64,000 bases of DNA, taken from NCBI GenBank assembly GCA_028023455.1, contig JAQFVV010006271.1:5118366-5182365 (forward strand), given 5' to 3'. The notes under the pieces are model-generated. The model searched no databases. It saw nothing but the letters and a program-made list of their open reading frames with translations, and had not been told where the DNA came from. The position numbers were made by a program, and so were the translations under genes. The first letter of the stretch is position 1. Each line of letters starts with the position of its first letter. Shown here piece by piece: positions 35,803-47,532 of this stretch. The DNA is from Epiperipatus broadwayi (lineage: Eukaryota; Onychophora; Udeonychophora; Euonychophora; Peripatidae).

Positions 35803-35837
35803 TATATATATATATAAAAATTATCAGGGAAGATATT
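35756..35837. repeat. (AC)n(AT)n microsatellite
   Basis: AC repeats passing into AT repeats, broken by aaaatt spacers. Unit B has a shorter (AC)n(AT)n at 51610-51633. It borders the R10 insertion. Confidence 0.9.
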
Positions 35838-37950
35838 GGTAGTTGGAGTCTTACAGTTTCTTACAGTATCTGCCGTACAAAGATGCCACCTAGACATTCG
35901 AACCTGGAACATTTATATAGTAGACAGATACTTAAGATCCAACTTTATTTTATATTGACCATTACCCCATGCCACTAGCTCATGGAGACACAGAGATATA
36001 TTTAAAAAAAAATAATAAGCCACTGCCAGTAATAACACACAAAAAGCATTTATTAACACACATATATAAATATTTAAAATTGAGGAATAAATTTAGATAT
36101 TATTAATTTTAAGTTTAAATTATTATTTAAGAAAGTCCGCACAGATGGACATTTATAGAAGTTTGTTTTATAATGTTGAGTATAGATTGCTACATAGATT
36201 ACTCAGTTAAAAACTTTTCAAACAATCATTCAATCTCAGACTAAAATTTTGCAACATTTGCTTCCTGCTATATGGATGCAACTAATACAATATGAAGAGG
36301 CTAGCATAAAACCACACTGACAGGAATGTGCATCTGACAGCATGATATTATTTGAAGGACATGATCCTCATCCAGTACAGGAATGTGTGTTTGTCTGGCG
36401 AAGAAATCATGTATATAAAATAACTAAAGAGAAATGCTACATATGGGGGAGAGCAGTCTATCTGCCGACTTGTAGTCCCTATCCATAGAATGCAATGACT
36501 ACACATTTGGGTCATGCATTCAGTCGGCATTGCCCTGTATGCTAACATGCTTCCCATTGCATTAATATAAACACCCATATATTTCTCTACTAGCATCAAC
36601 TTAACTAGGAAACAAGTAGCCTGAAATTAAAATCCTTTTAAAATAAACAAACTATTAAAATATAAAGTTATTTATTGAGAATTTCTGAGGAAACTTTACA
36701 ATAAAGTAAACCCAATGGCATTCATGATAAGGTGCCTCATTGACAACAATAACTTAAAAGATATATGAATAATTACATTTGGACACTCATCATGAGGTGT
36801 CATATTGACTGATATCTATATATTTTAGGCATATGAAAATTTTAAAAAATGTAACTAACATAAACATTAAATAATCTATGCAGCCATCTACACAAAACTT
36901 AAATTTAATACATTAAAATAATTTAGTCAATAAATATTAATAAAGAAAATGGAAATGATTCAATTAAATTAGCAAACTCAAATATATAAAATTAAACATT
37001 AATAACTGATTTTTAAATCTTAATAAGTCAGATAAAAGTTCATTTTAAAAGTTATGTTTAGCTGATTATTAAAAGCTTGTTAAATCTTGTCGAAAGTTTT
37101 TAATTACTTTTTAAAATTTTATAGTTCATACTTTACAGTAGAGGAGCTCCTGGTTCCTTGTGCCAACTAAATTCCCATGAAATCTTTATTGTTTATGCTT
37201 CCTGTTCATGCTGTGGTCATCAATCCAGAGGTAGCCTTAGCTGCTTCAATCCTGGTACTATTTTATTGCAGTACCCAGATGATTTGGGGTCTGCAATAGT
37301 ACCATTCATAATTCAACAGTCACTTCATTTGAAATAAGTAAGAGGGTGAAAGGTATGTCTTTTCACCCTCCTACACAAAAATCAAGCTGGAACTAACTTT
37401 GATTGGAAATTTTCTTCTTTTTATGCGACTACTCTGGATTCACTGAACATGGTTTCCTGTTTCAATGATTTTCATTAGGTTCTGAGCATTGGGAGCTGCT
37501 TCTATTGGACATTCTGCTTCAGAGCAGGAAACAACCTTTAATGTTTATGTATATCTCCTATCTGACTTTTTAATTATATAATAGCCCCAAGGGCTAGTTT
37601 GCTTTTCATTTAATTAATAAAGCAATCATTTCCATTTACTGAGATTACATAGGAATCTTAAAATAAAAATTAACATGTTTTTATTTTTATTTTCATTTAT
37701 GTTACTTTTTTACAAAAATATTTTATTTTTAGATCTTTACTTTTTTTATTTATAAAAAAGTACATTCAAATACTTTTTATTTATATAAAAAAATACTTTC
37801 AAAGTTTACATCTGTGTGACAATATATATATTATTGTAACTCTTTGAATTTTGGCTTTTAATTTTTTTTTTTTTAAACAATTTTATTTGAGATTAATTTT
37901 GCCCTTTTATGCTAGTTTTAAAATAATGTGCATATGTGTACCATTACAAT
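35838..37950 (-). repeat. dispersed repeat R10, copy 2
   Basis: Reverse-complement match to 10170-12117 over its length (for example the complement of catgtccttcaaataatat near 36345 and of cactagcccttggggc near 37585). Its minus-strand 3' region contains ggttcgaatgtc (35893-35904), close to a tRNA B box, preceded by gctagtggcatggggtaatg, so a tRNA-derived part is possible. No ORF. It lies between two AT tracts, at the place where unit B carries the 504-bp palindrome instead. Confidence 0.7.
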
Positions 37951-38080
37951 ATATATATATATATATAAAATATACAAATTATAATTAAGATATAGTAATG
38001 CTTGTTTAAAGTTTTACAAAGGGTTGGATATAGTATAATGGTTTGTATATTTTTTAATTATTGTTAGGTAATATTTTTTT

Positions 38081-38089
<9 letters not shown>

Positions 38090-38173
<84 letters not shown>
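38090..38173. repeat. (AT)n microsatellite
   Basis: About 84 bases of pure AT between R10 and the resumed unit A sequence; the unit B counterpart is about 24 bases (52183-52206). Confidence 0.95.
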
Positions 38174-38175
<2 letters not shown>

Positions 38176-41100
38176 TCAAATGTTGGGTTTATGTGAAACT
38201 CAGATCTGAATACTGAATATTTTGATTGATCATAATGTAAGATAATTTAAGTTTGAAAGAACAAGATTTGCATATTATTTATATGAATAGTTAGGCAATT
38301 AAGATTTTATTTCATTTGAGAATAACATTAATTGTTGCAAAAGGATATCACTGTAGATTTATAGATGGGATGATTATAATATTTTTTGATATCGTTAAAA
38401 CATCAATCATAGCACGAATTCTAAGTATATTTGACTCAGTCTTTGGAACTTAACTCTTTGGTTATAATGTATATATTATATGTGTAGCTTACAATGTTGT
38501 TCAAGCAGCCTTTATTAGTCTGCATAACAGATTGAACCCTTTCAATTACCTATGCTAATTGTATATACACTATTTTATTATTTTCAAGCACATCTATATG
38601 TACACTCAATGTATATATTTATTTTCTTAACATCAAAGTGAAAAGAAAGTTACACTAAACTAATTTTTCCCAACATAATAAAAGAATCCCATTTAATAAA
38701 ATAAGTATAATGGAACACTTTTAAAAAAATGTAAAAATATATACTAATAGATAACCTTTTCAGTACTGCGTTGTACGTCATCAGCTAAACAGTACAATGA
38801 TGTTGACTACTAACTTAGTAAGCATAGCAATGACCCAATGTCAAGATGACACAAGGCAATCAAGTGTACAAATAAAATTAGAATTCAATTATAAAATTCT
38901 TCAAATGGATTATATAATGAACATAACAATAGGCAGCTGCATCGATATAGAAGGAAATGAAAATATACTGATATGAGAAACCAGGCTGACAATAAAATGA
39001 AAATCAATTTATAGCCATCATTTTTGAAAATAATGTTTTGCTACAGAAAGCTAACATCACCAGAATACATTTTTGAATGTGAGTGAAAATGGATTACATC
39101 ATTCAAAATTCTGATTGTTGCACATCAGCCTAATAATGTAAGACCATATCCAATAACAAGTGATAGTTGGAATAAGAAAGACTACATATTTCCTGCAATT
39201 TCATGAAATAAGAGAACTATTTGAGAACTAATAGTGACGAAAAAATAATATCATTCAGTGAACAGAATAGAAGAACAAAATATTGCCAGAAGTAAGATAA
39301 AAGTATGAAATAATTTCTTTTACGTGAAAATAACTGTGTAATGGTAAATTGCAATTATATTAGGTTTAATGAATTTATGAAGTATTTCACAATGTTTTCT
39401 AGCTAAGGCAATCATTATTAAGACAGATAATTATTTTCCTTGCTATGAAAGCAAGAAAACTTCAGGTACCTATTTTTTTAAGAATGCTTAAAGAATTCCT
39501 GTCATCCAGCATGCAGTGTTTACAGATAGATCAATAGAAAGACCAATGGAGAAGAGAAGCATGATATTGTTCCAAACGGTACAAAGAGATATCAATATTT
39601 CATCCAAAAAGAGCAGTCTGGAGGAGTAGACTATATTATGAAAGACATTAGCATCAAATTCATGATCTTTAATGAAGATGATCTAATGCACTTTGAGTTA
39701 ATTAGTTATCTTCACTATATAATTATCTATGTAAATTTTTCTTTTCTTTTTTATTATTTTCACATTTGGAAGTGTGAATTTTGTTAGTTTATGTTTAGGA
39801 AGAGTCCATTATATGTGTTAGCAGGAAAGAGAGGGGGATGATTGAGTTTAGTTAAATAATTTTTTTTATTTACTGTAAATAATGTTTAAACTAGCTTTCC
39901 CTCCATAGCGACTTGACACTTGATCATCACAATATGAAAGGGAGGTAAGGGCTTCATTATTAATAATCCATATTAAGTACATGTACTTCAAACAGGACAA
40001 AATTTATGTTATTTGTTAACTAACAATTGTTTTATGTTTATTTTCAGTGTGAACCATTAATCTTGTAGTAAATATATTTTTTCTATCAGCAGTAGGCATT
40101 TTTATCTCGATAGGGAGTCTCCTAGAAGATGAAACGACAACCTGGAATGAATGATGATGCTATTATAAATGTATTAATGGGAAATTTAATTTAGCTAGTT
40201 AGCTTCGCTATCATTTTAAATTATATTTTTACTTTTAGTTAAATTCACTTTGTAAATAAATGGTGACATAATAAATTTTTACCATTGGGACAGGGTGTGG
40301 AATCATTAACACGTTCAATTATGAATATGGTAGAAATTCATTCTTGACATGTATAATTGTATTTTTTCTGTGATATTGTTAAAATATTTTTTTTTGTTAC
40401 TAATAATCAATAAATGTTTAAAAAATTTGTTCATTTTAATCTAGTTCTTTGTTTATCACATCAATCTTGCATTCACCAACAGACAACTACTCTTAATATG
40501 CACACAGATATATCACTCTTATATCCTAATATTGAAAAGTGCTTGGGTGAATAGCAACATTAGTTGTAACCTACATAGAGATGCAGCTGTTGTTATATGT
40601 GTTTTTTCATCTCTGAAGAGAGTCAAAGGTATAATTCTTCCTGAGTTCAAATACTGAAACATAACAGAGTCAGAAAGGAGTGAGATATGGATGATTTAGC
40701 CCAAATTGTATCTAAATTTAATGAATAGTTTCAGAGCTAGTTTATTAAAAGTGGATACAATCATTGGTTAAATTTTTCATCATGTAATATCCAGCATACT
40801 AACAGAAGACCCAAAGTCCAATCACAGTCAGATGCAGCTCCTCATCTTTTGACATATTTTGGCCCATTACAGCTGGCATTCTAACTTTAGAAGCATGAAA
40901 ATAGAAGTTTCCAGGGAGGCCTAGCCATTAAATTGGTCATTTAAAAATATTTTTTTTTGCTTTTAAACCTACTTTCTATTTGAAACTTCAATAGATAAAA
41001 CCCTAATGAACTTACACTTATAGTAAACAATTATTACACCTAACCATAAAAGAATGAACTACAATAATTTGAACCAATTGCAAGTAAATATTTCATTAAA

Positions 41101-41404
41101 AACCACATATGAAACACTGAATACCAATTAAGTAAAAAGAGTAGAATGATAAACTGAGATCGATGGTAAATAAATTGTTAACTAATAGGTAAAACTAAAA
41201 TAGATGAATGAGGCACATAAAAGGGCTTAGGTTAAAAAGGTAGGCTTTAAAAGCAATATAAAACATGTTAAACATAAAGAAAAATTTGCTAGTGATAGCA
41301 TGACATCCTATGGCATGTGTCCATTTATAACTTTATATAGAAAATATTTTTATACAAAACTATCAAAAAGTTTAAAGATAACCAGAAGTGGTAAACAACT
41401 ATCA
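38174..41404. other. unit A non-coding DNA
   Basis: Colinear with 52207-55624 of unit B. It contains no recognisable domain. Any 5' LTR of the Ty3/Gypsy element should lie in the right part, but I found no matching direct repeat downstream of the pol region. Confidence 0.55.
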
Positions 41405-43460
41405 AGCATGCAAACCAATAATCTTGAAGAAATGCAAAGCAGCATTGATAGTGAAATAATAGATGATGGTACTAGTAGTGAAGAAGGGTTTTCAGGTTTT
41501 TATGTACTCAAACGCATGGGGGGGTCTATAATTGACACTAAATACTCTCCACAGGTGCAGGAGAGGAGTCAACTAGCACTTCAATTTTGAGAGATCACTG
41601 CCAAAGAAGTAACTCCAGCAACCATAATCAAAGTAACCGTGGCTACAAGAGAGCTTATAGCAATGACACAGATTCCTCCTAAGCATGGAAGCAAGAATGA
41701 AAGAAATAAACAAGATTATAACTAATATGAAAAAAGATATGGGCACTTTGAAGATTATCATGGCAACCAAGACAGATAAATCTATATGAAAGAAGATATG
41801 GACAGTTTTATGACTATCCTGGCAACCAGGAGTGATTTAGCTAATATGAAAGAATATATAAATAGTATAAACATTAATATGAGCAGTATGAAAGAAGAAA
41901 TGAACAGCTTGGAACCAAGTATCAACAATGACATAAAAAACTTATGTTACCTAAAGAAAGACTTAAAACATGAATAATATGAAAACTGATTTGAAGATGA
42001 AAAAAGGATATAAAGAATAGACTGTCTGTGGATATGGAGCAATTGTCCATAAATTAAAGTAAGCTGTAGGTGAAATAAAAAAGGAAATTGACAAGAAGGA
42101 TGTGAGATGCCAACAATGCTTTGAAGAATTCAAATCCAGCATCACTACTCAGTTGGATCTCAAGTATGAAGTGATGAGCCAAAACAATGAAATATTTAGA
42201 GATATGATATGTGCAGACAAAAAGAAGCACCAATCAAGATTCAGGGGGAATTCCAGGACATCCATACTAAGATATACCAACTCTATGCACAGCAGGATAT
42301 GAAATTGGAAATACATCATAAAACATTGGAAATCATGGGCCATAATTTGAAATGTTTGGAAGATAAGATATCCTTAAGTAAAGCAGTCATAATCTTACAC
42401 AAAACAATTTTAGAGAATATAATACAAAACTAAAATAAGATCCATGATCAAATTGCCTGTTTAGATGAAGCCATCACCGAAAAACTTATATTCATTGAAT
42501 TTCACCTATGTCAAAAACACAGGTTATTGAGATGCACCATAATGTGATGAGCCAAGGGACTCAAAATGATAAAAAAAGAAAGATGCAGAGAACAATCTCG
42601 AGATTGCCATTCAAGATATAAATAAGGTGAGTGATCCATACATGGACCCCACTCTCCCATACCAGACAATACATAAGATTGAAGATTATCCTCTCAATTT
42701 AATGTAAAAAATAATAACAAATACCTGTCAAACCAACACAGTACCAAATGCTGATCTCTCAAATAAATTCCATTGAGCTAAACAAAACCTCTAACCAGGC
42801 AGCCCAAATTAGCACAATTTCAAGCAGTGAATTTCTGATAAACCACCTTAGAAGTCTTCACTTACACTTCTCAGTAAACCAGAATTTTACAGAAGATAAA
42901 AAGACAATTGTCACATATAGTAACCTCCAGGGGAATGCATTGATGTCATGGGAGTCATCATTCTAAACCCTATCTATTTTTGATGATTATCAGGTTTTCT
43001 TGATAAAAAATTTCTGGACTAAAAATAAACAAGAAGCAATGCTTTATCAAATATTTCAAGAGAAATACAGGCAGATACCAGAGGAAACATTGACTAAATA
43101 CTTTCAACACCAAGTCACTAAACTAAGGACATGATTACTTATAACCTGAGGGAGAGCAAAATTATTAGAATCAATAAAAGAAATTTACCCCTTAAGATTG
43201 AATAATTATATTTGTGCATGAATGCCAAAAGTATTAAACAAGTGGCATAAGTGTTGTATAGCATAGACTTAAACACTGACAACCTATCCACTTGGACTCC
43301 TGAGAAAAGCAAAAAAGCTACAGTTACTACTACATACTACAGAAGAAAAATAACAACAATGACCCAAACCATTGGAAATGAAAATCAGTGTAACAAATGT
43401 CTTCATATAGTTGGTCACCTATCAAGACTCAAATTAACAATCATAAATCCAAAATGAGCT
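41405..43460 (+). pseudogene. Ty3/Gypsy gag remnant, unit A
   Basis: Broken frames give an acidic N-terminus (NNLEEMQSSIDSEIIDD), an ITAKEVTPATIIKVTVATRE helix, a Met/Lys-rich coiled-coil segment (41786-41977), then a capsid-like part: MSWESSF, FWTKNKQEAMLYQIFQEKY and LTKYFQHQVTKLR (about 42940-43130). Near 43385 a degraded zinc knuckle (QCNKCLHIVGHL) keeps two Cys and one His but loses the last Cys. Gag would form the particle core and bind RNA. Stops and frameshifts throughout. The same frame changes are largely shared with unit B. Confidence 0.7.
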
Positions 43461-43557
43461 CTCCCAACAGTCCAGGGACAACCCCAAATCCAGGGTGCAG
43501 TAATTGTCCATGTGAAATCTTGAGGCCAACTTTCTCACCTCAAGAGATCAAAAGGCA

Positions 43558-43749
43558 ATGAGAAACACAGGACAAACTGTGAACTGGGAAATCACTAACC
43601 TAATGCATTTGTGGGGAGACAAAGTGCCTAATTACACTTTAAAAATTTGCCCCATGCCACTAGTGAAGACTTTGATAGATTCTGATAGACAGATATCAGT
43701 GGTGTCAGATAACATTTATCATAAACTTCTGCAAAACCTACCACATTAG
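43558..43749 (+). pseudogene. Ty3/Gypsy protease remnant, unit A
   Basis: MPLVKTLIDSDRQISVVSDN fits the active-site region of a retrotransposon aspartic protease (usual form L-I-D-S-G). The glycine of the DSG triad is Asp in this copy and in unit B (57960-58010), so the loss predates the duplication. No intact protease can be made. Confidence 0.65.
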
Positions 43750-44099
43750 AACCTTGCCATTAAAGCCATTTCAAGTTACCATGGTTAACTATGGAAAAGC
43801 TAAACTGGCACCAAAATAGATATGGGTTCAGATGAAAATTGAAGAAACAATACAATATCATACATGTGGGCATCTTATGAATAGACTTCCTACACATGAA
43901 CCATTGTGTTATTGATTTCTTTGATAAGACAATAAGGGTAAATGATGAGAATATGTTGATGTTGCTTCCAAGATATGGCCTACCTGAAGTTGACTGTATA
44001 ATATCTACCATCCCTAAGGTACTCATGGAAAACAAAATTACAGAATCAAATCTTACTTGGAAGTGATGATGTACTTAAATTGTGATCAGTTATAAATGA

Positions 44100-45110
44100 A
44101 TGTAGTCCAATTTTCTCAGAGATACCAAAAGTGATGGGTTTCCAAGAGAGAATAAAACTGATCCATGACCAACCTTTCCAATCCAAAATGTACTTTATTC
44201 CATACTAGTATTGAATAAAGATATCCAAGTAAATGAAGAAAATGGTGGATTGGGGAATTATTTTCAAATGTTCATCTTACTGTAATGCAGTTGTAATGGG
44301 GAAGAAGAAAGATGGGTCATTTTGTTTGGGTGCTCAGAAACTAAACAAAATTACATTTCCTGATAGGAACATCCCACTGCCCATTCATGAAGTATTTGTG
44401 AACTTCCAGCTCACCAATACACTGGCATTTGTTATGGGGAATTGGCCTATCAGATTCATAAATGCCCTTTGGATTGATCACTAGTTGTTCTCGTCTAATA
44501 AAATGATTGGCCAAAATCCTATCTTATGAGGTTAAACAGATTACAACTATTTATGTGGATTGTGTAATTATTGCATCTTCCATGATGGAAGAAAATCTTC
44601 AACATCTTAAACCTATTTTTAATGAGTGCTACAAGAAAGGGGTTAGAATCAACTTCTACAAGAGCATGTTGGTTTGCAATGAGATAGAATTCTTAGGTCA
44701 CATCATTGGCTGCAATGGGATAAGACCTCATCCAGACAAAATCAGTGCTATCGAGAAATTTCCAAAACCAAGCACTAGAAAAAAAATTTGACCATTCTTA
44801 GGGCAGCACAACTTCTGTAATCCTTTCTTCTAAAGGTTCTCTTACCACATGGAACCATTTATCAAATTTATTAGAAAAAATGAAAGCTGGAATTAGACCA
44901 GTGAACAAGATGAGGCATTTGCAATTATTAAATCACAGTTCGTAGAGCAAATATATCACTCCGTGATTAATATTTACAATTCTCTATTTACGTAGCTCCT
45001 ACACATGTGGACTTGTAATGAGTAATAAAATCTTGGACTTTCCCAAAAATTCCGAAGAATACTACAGTATTAAGAAAATCTTAAAATAATCTAAGTTATG
45101 GAAAAAAAAA
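44100..45110 (+). pseudogene. Ty3/Gypsy RT and RNase H remnant, unit A
   Basis: Frames show PIFSEIPKV (leader to RT), MVDWGIIFKCSS, AVVMGKKKDGSF, LNKITFPDRNIPLPIHEVF (44233-44400), then IYVDCVIIASSM (44540), FYKSMLVCNEIEFLGHIIG, GIRPHPDKISAIEKFPKPS (to 44791), and a worn RNase H start (YTCGLVMSNKILDFPKNSEEYYSI, here shortened; about 45000-45070). The catalytic YVDD reads YVDC. About 28 bases present in unit B (the WQIEFHPED block) are deleted here near 44410. No integrase or chromodomain was seen. Confidence 0.82.
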
Positions 45111-45188
45111 CAACTTAAAACATGATATATTAAAAAAGATGCAACTTTACTCAGTTAATCTTTAAATACTTCCACACATTTTTAAGTT

Positions 45189-45238
45189 TTGTTGTTGTTG
45201 TTGTTGTTATTATTATTATAATTATTATTATTTATACT
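45189..45238. repeat. (GTT)n(ATT)n microsatellite
   Basis: GTT repeats passing into ATT repeats before the short unit tail gtttatactcaattaac. The corresponding tract at the B/C junction is about 130 bases (61199-61330). Confidence 0.9.
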
Positions 45239-45344
45239 CAATTAACAAAATAGTAGATATTCCAGCAATGTTAGATATTTTGCTTTTATGAGCATGCTTA
45301 AAAGTTTAATGTTTATTTTTAAGTGTAAGCTTGATATTGGTGAA

Positions 45345-45377
45345 TATATATATATATATATATATATTGAGCAATGG

Positions 45378-45456
<79 letters not shown>
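45345..45456. repeat. (AT)n microsatellites at the A/B junction
   Basis: Two AT tracts (45345-45367 and about 45380-45456) around ttgagcaatggttg. Long Tyr-Ile frames across them are artefacts. Confidence 0.95.
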
Positions 45457-45457
<1 letters not shown>

Positions 45458-47284
45458 AAGCAATGGATCTGAAGTCCGATCCATGCTTCACAGCCTTCTA
45501 TAAACTTAATTAGTATTATAGACCGGAATTAAGTTTATAGTCCAATATCAGCAGGGTTTTGCATTAAAGCTAAAATTAATTACGTTTATATAATTTGTAT
45601 TGCATTTAAATATTTTGTTAAATAAATTCCATTCTAAGATTAGATTTCTGTTAATAAAAATTACTTGTAAAATCTATTAGTCAAACATATATATACTTTA
45701 AGCATATATATATGAGTTAATGCAAAATTCTGCTGAAATAAAATGCTTATTTATTAAAAGAAATAAGAATGTACTTTTCTTTTTAAATCTTGTTAAAATA
45801 TTTAGTATGATTTGATTTTGAGATAAGCCCACCAACATTTTCTAAAAGAATGTATATTTTTAATTAGTGAGCCCATTCAAGTCAAATTAAAGATGGCCTT
45901 CTCTTTCTTTTTTAATTAATAAAATTCAAAGTTTAAAGAAAGAAATTTAGAATAAACAAGTAAGTTATTTTTTTTCGGAAGTGTTGTTTTGAAACAAAGG
46001 AATGAGGAGGGGCTTATCAAGATCTAAGATCATACAAACAATAGAGGGTAGCTTGCAAAAAAATGTATAAATAGGAGAGTGAACAAAAGACTAGATTATT
46101 CAGAGTTTTCTGGCTGGCATTCAGATTTTCCTTTTGGAAATAGCATTCAGATTTCTCTTTGGAGAACTCTTTCAGATTTTGATGTTGAGATTTTATTCCA
46201 AAAAGTTATACAACCATCTTCAAAATCATGGAGAAGTTTGAACATGCTCAAGCTAAAGGTCATATGAATTTGATGGATTCTACTATGCTTGGCTAGGCAA
46301 ATAAATAGCTTTGCCTATCGCCGAGGTTCCTAAATACCATCAAAATGCCTTAGTATCCACTCAATAGTCATCTGAACTCTGTGCCATGTCTGTAGGACTT
46401 TTCGTGAAACCATGCTACATATTTTCATTGTCCGGACAAATACCTATCGAGGGACGGATCAAGCTACGCTCGTCGATGGAACATGATCAAGGAACCAGGA
46501 CGGTAATAGTATCTCTCCTCCATTGAACTATTTACTTTCTACCCTTTTTTGTTCATACCTTTTTTTAAGTGCTTCACTGAATTATATTTCTGAAATGTTG
46601 TATTTAATTATATTTGTAATGTAACCATTTTTTTTTATTAGACTAGTCTTAGATATATATTGTGTGATCATCTATCTATATATTTAACCTTTTTTCCTTC
46701 GCTATTCTTCATTACTAACATGTGTAAATATTTTGTATTCCATTGCGGTTAAGTTTAAAAGTTAATTTTTTTCATTTAAAATCTCTTTCCAGTTTTATGT
46801 GTATTTCTAAATTCCATACCAGTAGGTTTCCTTTGTTTGCCAACTTGATCTCCTCGATAACGCCTCTTTTGTCCGCCAGTAGCTTATTATGTATATCTGA
46901 TTTAGCTATATACGTCTTAAATAATTTTTAAACTGTTTGTTTTTAGTGCAAAGCAATTAGAAAATGCTTTGTGAAAGATTTCTATTATTGTACTTTATCA
47001 AGGAGATTCGGGTTGACAATTTTAATAAAATTGGGAAGAAAAGATTTAGACCGCAAACATATTAATTTTTTTTATTGTCTAATTAGTTTTCATTAATTTA
47101 GGGAAATAGCAGAGGCCATTAAATCATTATTCATATTTTAAAGTTGTTAATTAAACATATTATTTAACTATAAAAAGCTTGAGTTTCCAAATTTTATTAT
47201 AATGCTTTATTTTACTTTTCCAATGATCCAGGCACGCAAAACACATATTTCATAGTACTGTTACACACACTTAACTATTTAGCT
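45457..47284. other. insert at the A/B junction, unclassified
   Basis: Not present at the B/C junction, where ggttaatatagtagtagtg joins the two shared flanks directly. No coding region recognised. A small inverted repeat (gaagcaatggatc ... gatccatgcttc) lies at the left end. A region of higher complexity at 45980-46540 has promoter and polyadenylation-like motifs (next entry). Confidence 0.6.
45983..46330 (+). promoter_or_regulatory. possible solo LTR: TATA box and AATAAA
   Basis: TATAAATA at 46066-46073 followed about 230 bases later by AATAAA at 46300-46305, in a GC-richer island that starts with TG (tgttgttttgaaac at 45983). This spacing fits U3-R of an LTR retrotransposon. I could not find a second LTR, a CA end with target duplication, or a primer-binding site, so this is speculative. 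Confidence 0.25.
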
Positions 47285-47519
47285 CCATAGGTGTTCCCGT
47301 CCATGTCTCTACCGCTGTTGCTAAGCTTTGTGGCCGGTGAGAAAATAATTTATGTGTATCTCAGATAATGGTGTTTGTTCGTAATTAGCTTCGAGAATAG
47401 GCAAATAGGGCAGAGGTCATAGTATTCTTGATTTAATATCTTGTGTATGGATGGCCTCGAGGTACTTTCACCTAGTATTTGAACTGGGTTAAACCAACAT
47501 ACATCATCTGACTGTCACA
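47285..47519 (+). repeat. SINE-like repeat X, copy 2
   Basis: Aligns with 2040-2262: gaataggcaaatag at about 47395, a ggtactttc block about 65 bases later, and entry into (AT)n 126 bases after the motif in both copies. It forms the right end of the A/B junction insert. Confidence 0.45.
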
Positions 47520-47532
47520 ATATATATATATA

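Larger units (their letters stand above)
26274..45345. repeat. tandem array unit A (left-truncated)
   Basis: From taatattaatcgat at 26274 this region aligns colinearly with unit B (from 47976) and unit C (from 61901), about 85-90% identical by eye with many small indels. Order: non-coding AT-rich DNA 26274-28660, LINE insertion 28661-34384, non-coding 34398-35800, R10 insertion 35838-37950, non-coding 38174-41290, Ty3/Gypsy remnant 41405-45110, ATT repeat and a short tail to 45345. The left 0.44 kb present in B and C is missing, replaced by PLE-5. Confidence 0.85.
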
